Below are positions 9,020 through 18,201 of a stretch of 64,000 nt of DNA, one piece after another. The notes beneath the pieces are model-generated. The model was not told the DNA's origin. It worked only from the letters and a program-made list of their open reading frames with translations, and did not search any database. How positions within the stretch are numbered: position 1 is the first letter of the stretch; every line of letters starts with the position of its first letter. A program made the translations under genes and the position numbers. This DNA comes from Collimonas sp. OK412 (GTDB lineage: Bacteria; Pseudomonadota; Gammaproteobacteria; Burkholderiales; Burkholderiaceae_D), in assembly GCF_900112135.1 (NCBI RefSeq), contig NZ_FOLC01000001.1, positions 186,001 through 250,000 on the forward strand. The letters are read 5' to 3'.

Positions 9020-10516
9020 TTACAGCTGGACGTTGGTGGTGGCGTTGAACTTGGTGTTCAGGCTGGTTTCCAGGTTGCCGATGGCCCCTTCCAGGACGGT
9101 GAAGATTTGCGCGCGGTTGGCGGCGTTGCTCAAGTCCAGCGTCGCGCCGGCAGCGACTCCGGCCGTGGCCAGCGCGCTGTTGAACGCAGCCTGCGCCTGC
9201 GCCGCCGAAATATAGGCCGACTGGCCGGCGCTGTTCACATACGCCAGGGTCTGGAACACATTGGAGAACACGGTTCCCAGCGCCGGGATGGCGAAGGCGA
9301 CGTGGTTGGCCGGCGTCGCGAAGGCGGTGGCGCTGGTGGTCGGGATCGGGTTGTCATACAGCTGGTCCAGGTAATAGCGCACCTGATACGGATACTGCTT
9401 GTAGGTGTCGGTCGCGCCCCATACCGAACTGTAGGCGTTGACGCTGGCCACCGTCGCCGCCGTGGCGGTTGCCGCCAGCTTGCTGTAGCTGGTCATCAGC
9501 GTGCCGTAGAAACCTTGGTTGTAGGCGACGTTCAGCAGCACGTCCAGGAAATTGTCCGGCAGCTTGGTGAAATTGACCAGCGCATTGTCGTAATCCGGCT
9601 GCCATGGCGTGGTCCAGCCGCCGGTGCCTTTGCCGGTAACGATCAGGGCGACAAAATCGTTGTAGTGGAAATACGCGGTCAGCATCGGCCCGTAGTACTT
9701 GTTGTTGAACGACGGCGGCGTCGGCTTGCTGTACTGCTGGGCCGCGTTGGCCATGGTGTAACCGATGTTTTTCTGGAGCGCGACGTAGTTGATCAGCGAA
9801 TGGCCGGCGGGCGCGTAGGAACCGGACACCATGTCGGCAGCGTAATTGTTGATCTGGTACGGACCGCCCTGGCCGGTGCCCATCACGGCCTGCTGGTCGG
9901 GGGACGGATCGATCAGGTTGCCGCTGCTGACGTACAGGCCGGTCGCTATGTTTTCCTGCAGCAGCTGGCCCAGGATCGAGCCGTACAGGTAGTCTTTCTG
10001 GAACTGCATGCCGGGATAATATTGCTTCAGCAGATGGCCATACATGACGCCGGCGATGATGTTCGACATGATCAGGTCATTGTAGTTGCCGCCGTCCAGC
10101 AGCAGCTGGTCCTGCGCCGAGCCGGCGCCCAGCAGCAGGTGGAAATTGATGGTTCCGGTGGTGGCGCCTGGAGGAGGCGGCGTGACAGGCGGCGGCGTCA
10201 CCGGCGGCACCGAGTCGCCGCAGGCGCCGGCCGAAGTCCAGGGTTTTCCGCTGCCGGCCGGGCCGCTGTCGGTGGACGGGTTATTCCCCTGTGTCCACCA
10301 GTTGGCGGTGTAATTGACGTTGCCGTAGCTGGCGCTGTTGCCGCCGGTGTAGATGGCGCTGGCGACCCACGCGGCGGCGCAGGCCGGGGCGCTGGCCTTG
10401 GCTGAAACCTGCTGCAGGCTTGCGCTGGCAACGCCGGGCGAACCGCCGTCGCTGCAGGCGGCCAGCATGGCGCCGGCCAGGCTCAGCAGCAAGGTGTTGG
10501 ATAGCGTTGTTCTCAT
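9020..10516 (-). CDS. Lipoprotein with chitin-binding (CBM5/12-like) module and possible lysozyme-like hydrolase domain
   Basis: 498 residues. The N-terminus is a lipoprotein signal with lipobox LAAC and lipidated Cys21. Residues about 44-99 look like a CBM5/12 chitin-binding module (AAAWVASAIYTGG, YTANWWTQGNNP, GKPWTSAGAC). A Pro/Thr linker (about 100-121) leads to a domain of about 375 residues that I cannot assign firmly. Its segments LLQENIATGLYV and GQGGPYQINNYAADM recall the Glu and GPxQI-like strand of lysozyme/GH23-type folds, so a chitinase or peptidoglycan-hydrolase activity is inferred. GAGGAGAGA sits just before the ATG at 10516, which fixes the start; the frame stays open 138 bases further upstream without a good site. 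Confidence 0.72.
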   Translation of the reverse strand: MRTTLSNTLLLSLAGAMLAACSDGGSPGVASASLQQVSAKASAPACAAAWVASAIYTGGNSASYGNVNYTANWWTQGNNPSTDSGPAGSGKPWTSAGACGDSVPPVTPPPVTPPPPGATTGTINFHLLLGAGSAQDQLLLDGGNYNDLIMSNIIAGVMYGHLLKQYYPGMQFQKDYLYGSILGQLLQENIATGLYVSSGNLIDPSPDQQAVMGTGQGGPYQINNYAADMVSGSYAPAGHSLINYVALQKNIGYTMANAAQQYSKPTPPSFNNKYYGPMLTAYFHYNDFVALIVTGKGTGGWTTPWQPDYDNALVNFTKLPDNFLDVLLNVAYNQGFYGTLMTSYSKLAATATAATVASVNAYSSVWGATDTYKQYPYQVRYYLDQLYDNPIPTTSATAFATPANHVAFAIPALGTVFSNVFQTLAYVNSAGQSAYISAAQAQAAFNSALATAGVAAGATLDLSNAANRAQIFTVLEGAIGNLETSLNTKFNATTNVQL

Positions 10517-10992
10517 GTCTCTCTCCTCGATCAATGGATGATGCAAGAGGAGCGAGCCAAAGTTCAGCGTCCGCGCACTCCCTAAGCTGTGGCTGAGGAT
10601 GCGGCTGCGAAAAATGAGCGTCAAGTGGTTTAAAAATTCTCGTTGCGGCACCATACCACTTCAAGATCTGTGCGATTCCAGCCGGGCAAGCGCTTTGGTT
10701 TCACATCGCTGGCAAAATCTCCTTGCATCCATATATTTCCATGAGGAAACAATATTCGGGAAAAATGGGCCGGAGCCAAACGGCGGCATTCGCGGCCTGT
10801 CCGGCCCGGGCGCAGTACAGACGGGGACATACCACTTGCGCTGACGGCATCATGTGGTCTTAGCCGGCATGACGGTTCTTTCATCTTTTTTGCCGGCCCG
10901 GCCGCGGGCAGGCAAAGCAATGATCGACGCCGGAATGTGGCAATATCGCGGATATTTATCCGTGACGTGATCAATTACTGAAAGCCACAGCC
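10517..10992. other. Divergent intergenic region with CCACTT repeats
   Basis: About 475 bases with no convincing gene. The decamer CATACCACTT occurs at 10652-10661 and 10828-10837 as a direct repeat. An opposite copy, AAGTGGT, at 10623-10629 could pair with the first. No transcription signal is certain. Confidence 0.35.
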
Positions 10993-12240
10993 ATGCGACC
11001 ATTACCTTTCCTGCGCAAGGTGTCTTGCGCGGTGTTCATGCTTGTGTGCGGGACCGTTAGCGGGACCGCAAGCGGGAGCACTTCCGCACAAAGCACTTAC
11101 CAGGCCTCGGGCGACTGCGCCGGTCTCCCGCGCCTCGACCTCAAGGTCGCCAAGGGCATGTGCATGGGGCTGGTTGCCGAACACCTTGGTTTCGTGCGCG
11201 GCGTGGCTGCCATCGGCCAGGATATCTATGTGCTGGACATGGGCGGCTGGGCCAGCAACCGCGGCCGCCTGCTGCGCCTGAACCTGAAGCAGGGCGGCAA
11301 GCCGGAAGTGTTGCTGAGCAAGCTCAACATGCCCAACGCGATCATCGCGACGCCGGACAAACGGCTGCTGGTCAGCATGCTCGGCCGCATCGTGCGCATC
11401 GATCCCGCGGCCAAGGATATTGCCGCCAGCATGCAAGATGTCGTGACCAACCTGCCTGGCACCGGCCGCCATCCGCTGACAGCGATGGTGCTGGGCGCCG
11501 ACGGTTCGCTGTATATCAATGTCGGCTCGGCTACCGACAATTGCGAGATCAAGCCAGACCAGCCCGGCAAGGCGGCTTTCCCTTGTCCCGAGATAGGCGA
11601 GACGCCGCCGCGCGCCAGCGTGCTGCACGCCAGGCTGCCTGCGACCGGGGCGGCGCTCGACGCCCGCACCATACCGGTCCATGCGCGCGGCTTGCGCAAC
11701 AGCGTGGCGCTGGCGCTCAGCCCGGACGGCACGCTGATCGCCGCCACCAATTCGCGCGACAACATCACCGTCGCCGATGCCAGCTTGCCTGACGCCGAAC
11801 TGCCGCACGACACCTTGAGCTGGCTGGCCGCAGGCGCCGATTACGGTTGGCCGTATTGCTTCGACCAGCTCAGGGCCAGCCCCGAATATCCGAAGTTCGA
11901 CTGCAGCAAGAAGACCGCCCCCAGCCGCCTGTTGCCGCCGCATGCGGCGCCGCTCGGCATGCTGGTCTACAGCGGCAAGACCATGCCGGCGCTGGCCGGC
12001 CGCCTGGTCATCGGCTATCACGGCTATCGCGCCGCCGGCCACAGGCTGGTCAGCCTGGCTCTGGATTCATCATATAAGCCGGTGGGTGAGCCGAAGGAGC
12101 TGGTGTCGGGCTGGAATTTCCTGGCCGGTAAACATCCGATGGGCGCGCCGGTGGGACTGGCGACGCTGGATGACGGCAGCGTGGTGATTACGGAAGACAG
12201 GAACGGCACGCTGGTGCGGCTGGCTGCCGATACACGCTAG
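10993..12240 (+). CDS. Secreted PQQ-dependent sugar dehydrogenase-like beta-propeller protein
   Basis: 415 residues with an N-terminal signal peptide (hydrophobic VSCAVFMLVCGTVSG). The mature part resembles the soluble glucose/sorbosone dehydrogenase six-bladed propeller, with FVRGVAAIGQDIYVLDMGGW, LYINVGSATDNC, HARGLRNSVALALSPDG, GADYGWPYCFD and a closing DDGSVVITEDRNGTLVRL. Family members oxidise sugars in the periplasm with PQQ; the substrate here is unknown. Paired cysteines (for example in the YCFD and FDCSKK region) suggest disulfides. No strong ribosome-binding site precedes the ATG, and no PQQ synthesis gene is nearby. It could be a propeller that has lost enzymatic activity. Confidence 0.72.
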   Translation: MRPLPFLRKVSCAVFMLVCGTVSGTASGSTSAQSTYQASGDCAGLPRLDLKVAKGMCMGLVAEHLGFVRGVAAIGQDIYVLDMGGWASNRGRLLRLNLKQGGKPEVLLSKLNMPNAIIATPDKRLLVSMLGRIVRIDPAAKDIAASMQDVVTNLPGTGRHPLTAMVLGADGSLYINVGSATDNCEIKPDQPGKAAFPCPEIGETPPRASVLHARLPATGAALDARTIPVHARGLRNSVALALSPDGTLIAATNSRDNITVADASLPDAELPHDTLSWLAAGADYGWPYCFDQLRASPEYPKFDCSKKTAPSRLLPPHAAPLGMLVYSGKTMPALAGRLVIGYHGYRAAGHRLVSLALDSSYKPVGEPKELVSGWNFLAGKHPMGAPVGLATLDDGSVVITEDRNGTLVRLAADTR

Positions 12241-12651
12241 CCTGTGCAGGCGGCGGCGTGGTTCTGATCCGGCTGAGGCCGCCGGCTTAATTTGTCGTGC
12301 TGGGTTTACCGATATGTGAGGAGATTCTAGCCATCCCATGCTATCTGCATGGTGACAAAGCTATTGACGAATCTACTCACATATCGATACAGCCGCATGT
12401 GAGGCTGGAACAGAGCTTAACGGAACAATATGACAGGCGTTTGACATTGGATGCGGTTCCTCGCATGCCGGGCGCCGAGACCCGGGAACTGCCCTGAGAA
12501 TGATGTTGCCACAGTGCAAAGTCATGATAATATTTCAATGAGCGAGCCGGCCGTTTTTCAATAACGTATCCGATTCTCGTGAATCTTATCGACAGGGTGG
12601 ACTGACAGGCGCCGCTATCAGAGCGCTACGTCCGCAAAACAAGGGGAGCGG
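12241..12651. other. Intergenic region with an 11-bp inverted repeat
   Basis: About 410 bases without a supported gene. CGATATGTGAG at 12310-12320 is matched exactly in reverse by CTCACATATCG at 12376-12386, with 55 bases between. A related ATGTGAGG lies near 12396. The 66-codon frame across it has no family features. Confidence 0.45.
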
Positions 12652-15600
12652 ATGGAAAACATATATCCGGCAGGTCCGGCGAGCGTGCCGGGCGATCTTG
12701 CCAAACCAACCAAGGCATACAAGAATCGGGCATGGCTAGCGGTCGGCTGCCTTGCGTTGTTCATTGCGCTGTATTTTTTCCTCGCCGGCTGGTTCGGGCT
12801 TACCGCCTACCGGCTTATCGGAAATGCGGTGACGAATGGCAGGAATGCGTTCTGGAGTTTCGTCGCCGGGGCATGCGCTGCGTTCCTCGCCATCTTCATG
12901 CTCAAGGCGCTTTTCTTTACCAGGCAGATCGTCAAGACTGACGATCCCGAAGTCACGCCTGAACAGCAGCCTCGCCTGTTCGAGTTCCTCTACCGGCTTG
13001 CCGACGAAGCAGGCGCGCCGCGTCCGCACCGGGTGTTCTTGTCGGCGCGGGTGAACGCCGCTGTCTTCTACGACTTGTCCATCCTCAACCTGATCTTTCC
13101 CTCGAAGAAAAACCTCGAAATCGGGCTGGCGCTGGTGAATGTGCTGTCGCTGGGCGAACTCAAGGCGGTATGCGCCCACGAATTCGGCCACTTTGCCCAG
13201 CGCTCGATGGCGGTGGGGCGATGGGTATACACGGCACAGCAGATCGCCGCGCACATCGTTGCCAGGCGCGACGCCCTCGACAGTTTCCTGGCAGGTTTGT
13301 CGCGCGTCGATTTCCGCATTGCGTGGATCGGCTGGGTGCTGGGAGTGATCGTGTGGTCGATCCGCTCGGTGATCGACGTCGGATTTCGCGGCGTGGTCCT
13401 GGCGCAGCGCGCGCTCGCGCGTGAAATGGAAATGCAAGCCGACCTGGTGGCGGTTTCACTGACCGGCAGCGACACCCTGATACATGCCCTGCATCGCCTG
13501 GGAGCGGCCGACGACGCCTGGGACCGGGCCGTCCGGTTCGCGCATTCCGAGGCGGCCGGCAAGCGCGTCGTCAAGGATGTGTTTGCGATCCAGTCGAACA
13601 TCATCGAACAGTTCGCCCGAGTGCTGGACGATCCGTTTTATGGAAAATATCCACCGCTGCCGGCCGATAACGCGCCGGCGCATCGCGTGTTCAAGGCCGA
13701 CTTCGCGCTGCCTCCAAGCATGTGGGCGACCCATCCGCTGAACTACGAGCGGGAAGAAAATGCCAAGCGCAATTATGTGCCGGCCGCGTCCGATGACCGC
13801 AGTGCGTGGACCATCTTCGAGGATGCGCAATCCTTGCGCGAACAAGCCTCGGCGCGTATGGCAGGTGCGCAAGAGGATGAGCCCGCGCCGATCGAGGCAT
13901 CCCTGGCCAGGTTGGGCGAGCAGTATTCCCGCGAATATTTCAACCGCGCTTACCGCGGCGTCTACCTAGGCCGCTCGGTGACGCGCGAGGCCAGGCACGC
14001 GAGCGATCTGTTCGATTTGCAGCGTGAGGCCGATGCGAGCGAGCTGCAATCGCTCTATCCTGAATCGCTGGGGCAAGACCTGGAGCAGTTGCGCAACCTT
14101 GAAAAGGAAGTGCTGCTGCTGGAATCTTTGCAAAGCAAGGCGTTCGTGCCGGCCGACGGCGTGATTCGTTACCGCGGACGGCAACTGCGCCGCAGCGAGC
14201 TGCCGCAAGCCATAGAAGAATCGCGGCGGGAAGCGACCCAGGCGCGGGACAAGATCTGCGCCCATGACCGCCTGTGCCGCACCCTGCACCTTGCCGCAGC
14301 CCGCAAACTCGGGCACGGCTGGGAGGAGTACCTCACAGGATTGATCACCTTGCTGCACTACGCAGACCACACCGATGCCTGCCTGCGCGACGCCCAGGCG
14401 GCATTGCGGCAAGTCATCTCGGTCGAGACCTCAGGCGGCGTCCGCCAGGTGGGCAACGATGGCGCCGACCGCATCGTGCGGGTGGCGAGCGAACTGTACC
14501 AGCTCGTCGCGCGAGTATATGAAGATGCGGCTGCCGTCGTGTTCGACGCCTCGTTCGCGCCGCGCCTTGGCGCAGAATCGTTTGCAGGCGCGCTTGGCGA
14601 ACTCGGGCTGAGGCCGCCGCATCGGGAGAATATCAATGACTGGCTGCGGGTCGTAGACGGCTGGCTGAACCAGACGCTGGGGGCGTTGGTTGCCTTGTCC
14701 TCGTGCACGCTGGAGAGGCTGCTGCAGAGCGAAGCGGCGGTTGCCGGATGGGCGCGGACAAATGCCGAGCCTGAGGAAGCGCCGGCGCCTGCCCAGGCGC
14801 CCAAGGATTGCGCCACGCTGATTCCCGGCAATGAACGGGCGCGGACAATCAAGGCCGGATGGTGGCAGCGTTTTCAATCGGCGCAGGGGTGGGGGCATGG
14901 GCTGGCGCGCTTTGCCGTTGCCGGAGGGATCATCGGCGCCGTGCTGCTGACGGGCTCATCGCTGACCTTGCCCGACATTGCGATCTACAACGGGCTCGGG
15001 CGTTCCGTGCGAGTCAGCATCGGCGGCCACTCTGTCAGCGTTCCTGCTTTTGCATCGAGCAAGATAGAGGCTTCCCATGCCCGCAGCTACCATGTTGAAG
15101 CACACGATGAGCAGGGCCGCCTGGTCGAGAGTTTCGAGGGCGATATTAACGATGGCCAGGCTGGCACGTTCTACAATATTGCGGCGGCCAGCCCGCTGAT
15201 CCAGTGGACTGCGGCGTACGGCGCCTTTCAAGCGCCGCCGCCAGAGAGCATAGGGGTCACGCGCTGGGGACATTCGACGGCAGACGTATTGTTCGAAGAG
15301 CCGCCGAGTTCGATCAAGAGCACGGGCGGCGGCATGCGCACCGTGCTGAGCGGCGCCGGCGACATGGCGCCGGCGCAAACCCTGAGCTGGGTGCCGCGCG
15401 CAGATATTCCAAAAACAATCGCAACCCGCGCGCGCTGGAGCAGTCCTCACGATCCCTATCTCATGCATTGGCTGAGCCTTGCAGCAGAGCAGCCTGGTTT
15501 TGACGGCATCTTGCGGCAGCGCATGGCGGATGATCCTCACGATATCGTTGCCTTGCGCACGCTGCAGGACAGTATCGCACCGGCCGCGCGTGCAAGCTTC

Positions 15601-16470
15601 TGCGCGCAGCAGGCCTCGCTCTCCGCCGCTGCGCCTGACAACCCGGACCTGCGTTACATCGCCCTGCGGTGCATGCCGGATTCCGACGCCAAGAACGCTG
15701 GATTCGACGAAGGCCATCGGCGCTGGCCCGGCCATGGCTGGTTCGCCTACGCAGTGGGCTATACCGCCGAGGAGAAAGGCAACTGGGCGGACGCCAGCAA
15801 GGCAAAGATGCTGGCGGCAAAAAACGAGCCGGCGCTGAGAGACGTCATCAGCGTTGATATTGCACGCCTGAGGCGCATGCAATCGGGCAATCCGCGGGCC
15901 GATATAGCCGACCTGGCGCGCAGTTCGACGAGCGTGCGCACCATGCTGGCGCTGGAAACCGGCGAGGGCATCAGCGGCAATGTGATGGCTGCGTATCACG
16001 AACTGGCGCTTGGGCACATGGAAAGCGCGGTATCGAAAGCCAAGGGCAGCGAACATGAAGCACGCGTGCTGCGTCTTGCTGCCGCCAGCAGCGGCGCGCC
16101 TCGAGCGTTGGTGGCGCAGGCGCTTGCCTTGCCTCTGCTCGATTCGGATACCGATGAGGCCAGCATATTCACGGCGATGGCGCTGGCAATCCGTGCAGGG
16201 AAAGATGTCAGCCAATATCACGGAGCGCTCAGCCGCCTGGAGCAGAGCCGCAAGAATGCCGGCCTTGAGGAGCGCATGCTGCGTTTTGCGGATGCGCTGC
16301 GCGACGCCAATGTCGCACAAGCCCAAGGGCAGCTGGACGGCTTGCCGATGGAACTGCGCGCGACGGCTTATGCCATGGGCGTCACGGTCCTCGGAGAGCG
16401 CGCCCCCGCTGACTGGAAGCTGGGAGCGCGCTGCATGCTGTTTGCCTCCGAGCGTCCTTATTTCGGATGA
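12652..16470 (+). CDS. Large membrane-anchored M48-family zinc metalloprotease
   Basis: 1272 residues. Two hydrophobic segments at about 28-50 and 60-88 precede an M48 peptidase domain with the zinc motif HEFGH (His176, Glu177, His180) in VCAHEFGHFAQRSMAVGRW. A further membrane segment lies near 220-245, and EMEMQADLVAV may supply the third zinc ligand. The middle is helical and Arg/Glu-rich. Another membrane span at about 749-772 precedes a region (LTLPDIAIYNGLGRSVRVSIGG) that may be a beta domain. The last 350 residues are Ala-rich helical and TPR-like. M48 enzymes such as HtpX and Ste24 cleave membrane or misfolded proteins; the role of this much longer form is unknown. AAGGGGAGCGG before the ATG supports the start. 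It appears to be monocistronic. Confidence 0.85.
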   Translation: MENIYPAGPASVPGDLAKPTKAYKNRAWLAVGCLALFIALYFFLAGWFGLTAYRLIGNAVTNGRNAFWSFVAGACAAFLAIFMLKALFFTRQIVKTDDPEVTPEQQPRLFEFLYRLADEAGAPRPHRVFLSARVNAAVFYDLSILNLIFPSKKNLEIGLALVNVLSLGELKAVCAHEFGHFAQRSMAVGRWVYTAQQIAAHIVARRDALDSFLAGLSRVDFRIAWIGWVLGVIVWSIRSVIDVGFRGVVLAQRALAREMEMQADLVAVSLTGSDTLIHALHRLGAADDAWDRAVRFAHSEAAGKRVVKDVFAIQSNIIEQFARVLDDPFYGKYPPLPADNAPAHRVFKADFALPPSMWATHPLNYEREENAKRNYVPAASDDRSAWTIFEDAQSLREQASARMAGAQEDEPAPIEASLARLGEQYSREYFNRAYRGVYLGRSVTREARHASDLFDLQREADASELQSLYPESLGQDLEQLRNLEKEVLLLESLQSKAFVPADGVIRYRGRQLRRSELPQAIEESRREATQARDKICAHDRLCRTLHLAAARKLGHGWEEYLTGLITLLHYADHTDACLRDAQAALRQVISVETSGGVRQVGNDGADRIVRVASELYQLVARVYEDAAAVVFDASFAPRLGAESFAGALGELGLRPPHRENINDWLRVVDGWLNQTLGALVALSSCTLERLLQSEAAVAGWARTNAEPEEAPAPAQAPKDCATLIPGNERARTIKAGWWQRFQSAQGWGHGLARFAVAGGIIGAVLLTGSSLTLPDIAIYNGLGRSVRVSIGGHSVSVPAFASSKIEASHARSYHVEAHDEQGRLVESFEGDINDGQAGTFYNIAAASPLIQWTAAYGAFQAPPPESIGVTRWGHSTADVLFEEPPSSIKSTGGGMRTVLSGAGDMAPAQTLSWVPRADIPKTIATRARWSSPHDPYLMHWLSLAAEQPGFDGILRQRMADDPHDIVALRTLQDSIAPAARASFCAQQASLSAAAPDNPDLRYIALRCMPDSDAKNAGFDEGHRRWPGHGWFAYAVGYTAEEKGNWADASKAKMLAAKNEPALRDVISVDIARLRRMQSGNPRADIADLARSSTSVRTMLALETGEGISGNVMAAYHELALGHMESAVSKAKGSEHEARVLRLAAASSGAPRALVAQALALPLLDSDTDEASIFTAMALAIRAGKDVSQYHGALSRLEQSRKNAGLEERMLRFADALRDANVAQAQGQLDGLPMELRATAYAMGVTVLGERAPADWKLGARCMLFASERPYFG

Positions 16471-16494
16471 AGGCAATACGCTAGCCGAAGATTT

Positions 16495-16529
16495 GCCGGA
16501 GCCGGCAAAATGAACTTGCCGGCTCCGGC
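16495..16529. terminator. Perfect 14-bp hairpin after the M48 gene
   Basis: GCCGGAGCCGGCAA at 16495-16508 is the exact reverse complement of 16516-16529, with a 7-base loop. No T-run follows, so termination is possible but not certain. It lies between convergent genes and could serve both. Confidence 0.55.
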
Positions 16530-16560
16530 TCCCGCTCCCGCTCCCGCTCCCGCTCCCGCT
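16521..16560. repeat. Hexanucleotide tandem repeat (CGCTCC)n
   Basis: About six and a half 6-base units: two GGCTCC units followed by four CGCTCC units and a partial one. The tract overlaps the right arm of the preceding hairpin. It is non-coding, between the M48 gene and the end of the pirin gene. Confidence 0.85.
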
Positions 16561-16575
16561 ACGGCTGCCTGGCTT

Positions 16576-17409
16576 TTAACCCTGCCTGGCGCGGATTTCC
16601 TCTATATACGCCTCGCCGTTGTTTAGCGCGGCTGGCGTCGTATGCACCGAGTAGTAGCCGAGGACAAGATCGTGCCGGTGCGGCGCCGCCGAGCCGACGA
16701 CGAATTCGGTATCGGTCAGGGCCTCGAACTCCACCGCTTGATCCGACGTTTCGAATGCTGCGAAATCGCCATGCCGCAGTTCGTCGGGAACCGCTACGGC
16801 GCCCGCTGCGACAGCGCTCCACAGGACCGTGTGGCCGGCCGGCGGCTGGTAGCGCCAGCGTTCGCCGGCTTTCAGGCGCACCGCCAGGTAGTTGATCGGC
16901 GACGGCGCGGGAATCGCGCTCGATGCGGCGCCATGGCTGCCGAGCAGCACGCGCGCAGGGCCATGCGCCGGCACGTCTTCGGCTGCCTGGTAGATGCTTA
17001 TGGTGGGCCCCAGTTCAAGCTCCGGCGGCAACGCTATCCACAGCTGGAAGCCGCGCGTCCGGCCCGGCTTGTCGAGCCCGCCGCCGTGCCACATGCCGCG
17101 CCCGGCCTGCATCCATTCGACGCCGCCGGCGGCCAGCACGCCGCTGGAGCCGTTCGGGTCTATATAACTGACGGCGCCTTCCGCGATGTAAGTCAGGGTG
17201 GCGATGCCGGAATGGGGATGCAAGCCGAGCTTGAAAGGCTGGCCTTCGTAGTCGAACAAGTCGAGGAACACGAATGGCTTGATGAGCTGGCCCAGGTCGG
17301 ATGGGCTGACCAGGCGCGTGATGGGGCCGTGCGCCCGTCCCCGGGTACGTTTTGCAATCTGGCGCACGGCGACAGGTGCGATTTCGGGGTAAGTAGCAGA
17401 GAGAGACAT
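16576..17409 (-). CDS. Pirin family protein
   Basis: 277 residues of the bicupin pirin family, which binds a metal and in some bacteria acts as quercetin dioxygenase. The N-terminal cupin carries the metal-ligand block LGLHPHSGIATLTYI and EWMQAGRGMWHGGG. The C-terminal cupin is weaker in its ligands, as usual. GAGGATAG precedes the ATG. It lies 22 bases after the FMN-reductase gene on the same strand, so the two are probably co-transcribed from the promoter facing the HxlR gene. Pirins are often induced with electrophile or oxidative stress enzymes; that role here is inference. Confidence 0.9.
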   Translation of the reverse strand: MSLSATYPEIAPVAVRQIAKRTRGRAHGPITRLVSPSDLGQLIKPFVFLDLFDYEGQPFKLGLHPHSGIATLTYIAEGAVSYIDPNGSSGVLAAGGVEWMQAGRGMWHGGGLDKPGRTRGFQLWIALPPELELGPTISIYQAAEDVPAHGPARVLLGSHGAASSAIPAPSPINYLAVRLKAGERWRYQPPAGHTVLWSAVAAGAVAVPDELRHGDFAAFETSDQAVEFEALTDTEFVVGSAAPHRHDLVLGYYSVHTTPAALNNGEAYIEEIRARQG

Positions 17410-17431
17410 TTTCTATCCTCGCAATTGTGGG

Positions 17432-18013
17432 TTATGTGCTTGCGCGCGCAGTCTTCAGGGCGGCAGTCCACCACAGCAGGTCGTCGATCATTTTGCCGGC
17501 GGGTTCCGCCAGTCCGGCCAGTCCGGCGTTGACATCGCCGCCCTGGAAATGCGCCCACAGGGTGGCGGCAGGGATGTGCACCGAAGTGCGGACCGGAGCC
17601 AGCTGCAGTTCAACCGCGGTCTCGCGCAGCTGCTGGACGCTGCGTATGCCGGCAGTGCCGCCGTAGCTCACGAAAGCCGCGGCCTTGCGGTTCCACTCCG
17701 GATAAACCCAGTCGATGGCGTTCTTGAGCACGGCTGAAGTGCCGTAGTTGTATTCAGGCGTGACGAACACGAAACCGTCCGAATGCGCAATGGCGGCGGT
17801 CCATTTCTGGACCACTGCGTCAGGGTACGGCGCGCGGCCCGGCATGGCCGGCGGCACCGGCTGGTCGAAGAAAGGCATCGGGAAGTCGCGCAGGTCCAGC
17901 AGCCGCGCTTCGACGCCGTCGCGCTGCCTGAGCTGATCTGCGATCCAGTGTGCAGGCTTTTCGGAAAAGCGGCCTTCGCGGGTGCTGCCGATGATGACGG
18001 AAATGATGGTCAT
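17432..18013 (-). CDS. NADPH-dependent FMN reductase / quinone reductase-like flavoprotein
   Basis: 193 residues of the flavodoxin-like NADPH-dependent FMN reductase family. The phosphate loop is IGSTREGRFSEKPA. VTPEYNYGTSAVLKNAIDWV is the family signature around the flavin, and SYGGTAGIRSVQQLRE follows. Members reduce FMN, quinones, azo dyes or chromate using NAD(P)H. The frame is open upstream, but AAGGAGCATCAC directly before 18013 fixes the start there. It is the first gene of a two-gene unit with the pirin gene and is divergent from an HxlR regulator 188 bases away, which probably controls it. Confidence 0.9.
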   Translation of the reverse strand: MTIISVIIGSTREGRFSEKPAHWIADQLRQRDGVEARLLDLRDFPMPFFDQPVPPAMPGRAPYPDAVVQKWTAAIAHSDGFVFVTPEYNYGTSAVLKNAIDWVYPEWNRKAAAFVSYGGTAGIRSVQQLRETAVELQLAPVRTSVHIPAATLWAHFQGGDVNAGLAGLAEPAGKMIDDLLWWTAALKTARAST

Positions 18014-18101
18014 GTGATGCTCCTTGCTGATAGTTGGGAAAAACGGCCTGCTTGCGCCACCAGGCGCTGGAGCGGGGCTGTTCCTAGTCCATTGCCTCAT
18101 G

Positions 18102-18144
18102 CTTGGTAAAGAAGCTAGACTTGGTATAAAACTGTTACCTGGAC
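18102..18144. promoter_or_regulatory. Candidate HxlR operator between the regulator and FMN-reductase genes
   Basis: CTTGGTA is repeated directly at 18102-18108 and 18120-18126. The second copy also forms an imperfect inverted repeat, GGTA-N9-TACC. Position between divergent regulator and target genes is the main support. Confidence 0.35.
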
Positions 18145-18201
18145 TATTGTAGGTACTGGTGATACGCTTCACAAGAAGGCACATGACTGATACCGGAGCA
18201 C

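Noticed and set aside
9107-10405. 432-codon plus-strand frame
   Set aside because: Antisense to the chitin-binding lipoprotein; composition is Arg/Gly/Val-rich shadow sequence.
12310-12386. Insertion sequence bounded by the inverted repeat
   Set aside because: Only 55 bases lie between the arms and no transposase is present; kept only as an unexplained repeat.
12297-12497. 66-codon plus-strand frame before the M48 gene
   Set aside because: No ribosome-binding site, no recognisable sequence, and it overlaps the inverted repeat region.
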